A stretch of 64,000 nt of DNA from Szabonella alba (GTDB lineage Bacteria > Pseudomonadota > Alphaproteobacteria > Rhodobacterales > Rhodobacteraceae): NCBI RefSeq assembly GCF_016765775.1, contig NZ_JAESVN010000001.1, positions 868,001-932,000 on the forward strand, read 5' to 3'. Every line of letters begins with the position of its first letter. Position 1 is the first letter of the stretch. The notes beneath the pieces were generated by a model. It did no database searches and had not been told where the DNA came from. It saw only the letters and a program-made list of their open reading frames with translations. Both the position numbers and the translations under genes were made by a program. Shown piece by piece: positions 63,804 through 64,000 of the stretch.

Positions 63804-64000
63804 CCGGTCCTGCCGCTGTCAAGGCTGCTGCCCGCGCGGCGGCTGCGGCTGCGCGCAAGGCGGCCCATGCCGCAGGACAGGGGCGGGCGGCGGAATTGCT
63901 GGCCGATCTGCTGGCGCGCGAATTGGGGGGCCGCCAACCGGGGACTGCGGCATCGGGGCGCGTGCTGGCCGGTTACATGCCGATGCGGACCGAGATCGAC
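63800..64000 (+). CDS. 5-formyltetrahydrofolate cyclo-ligase, N-terminal part (cut by window edge)
   Basis: The frame starts at a GTG at 63800, overlapping the mgtE stop, and is open to the window end (67 residues). The N-terminal KAAARAAAAAARKAAHAAG helix and VLAGYMPMRTEID, the conserved GYxPxxxEID block, identify the family. The enzyme converts 5-formyl-THF to methenyl-THF with ATP. The rest of the gene lies outside the window. Confidence 0.78.
   Translation, partial: MTGPAAVKAAARAAAAAARKAAHAAGQGRAAELLADLLARELGGRQPGTAASGRVLAGYMPMRTEID

Overview
High-GC DNA from an alphaproteobacterium, most likely a Rhodobacterales/Paracoccus-type species. This is inferred from recognisable rpsD, rpmG, icd, purEK, LPS (waaA, kdkA), lolCD and cysE genes, an extensin-family protein, several TRAP transporters, and the histidine pathway variant that uses HutF. 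No rRNA, tRNA, insertion sequence, phage gene or CRISPR array was seen. No stretch over 300 bases lacks a gene.

Layout. 1-2.5 kb: an anti-sigma (cut by the window edge)/ECF sigma pair facing a subtilase. 2.7-5.5 kb: envelope genes (small exported protein, LpxR-like lipid A deacylase) and a Hint-domain protein. 5.6-10.6 kb: rpsD, then hisC-tyrA-extensin-family gene and a DUF2125 gene. 10.6-14.5 kb: a ChaC-type cyclotransferase and a MotA/MotB-like proton-channel pair whose MotB-like partner has an unusually long coiled coil. 14.5-19.1 kb: purEK, rpmG, a small P-loop kinase, a Bax-inhibitor protein and a LysR regulator.

19.1-25.7 kb is a histidine utilisation locus: hutC-hutF on the minus strand and hutI-hutH-hutU on the plus strand, around a promoter with a HutC-like operator between its -35 and -10. 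A TakP-like TRAP transporter (25.9-29.1 kb) follows. 29-38 kb holds housekeeping and membrane genes (LysR, rlmJ, MATE, DUF2200, lolC/lolD, cysE, icd). 38.5-43.1 kb is a polymorphic toxin/immunity pair: a 1,410-residue protein ending in a DNA/RNA non-specific nuclease, followed by a YezG-like immunity gene. 43.3-47.8 kb is an LPS core cluster (three glycosyltransferases, Kdo kinase, Kdo transferase).

47.9-61 kb is the most unusual part. A six-gene minus-strand operon (acylating aldehyde dehydrogenase, 4-hydroxybutyrate-dehydrogenase-like Fe-ADH, FCD-type GntR regulator, TRAP P/Q/M) diverges from an HMG-CoA-lyase-family gene. Beyond it are a split transketolase, an SDR dehydrogenase, a LysR regulator and a second, full-length transketolase with altered phosphate-site residues. 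Two matching TGAT-NN-ATCA operators lie in the divergent promoter region. I read this as an inducible import and catabolism module for an unidentified organic acid or unphosphorylated sugar-like compound. The window closes with guanine deaminase, mgtE and the start of a 5-formyltetrahydrofolate cyclo-ligase gene.
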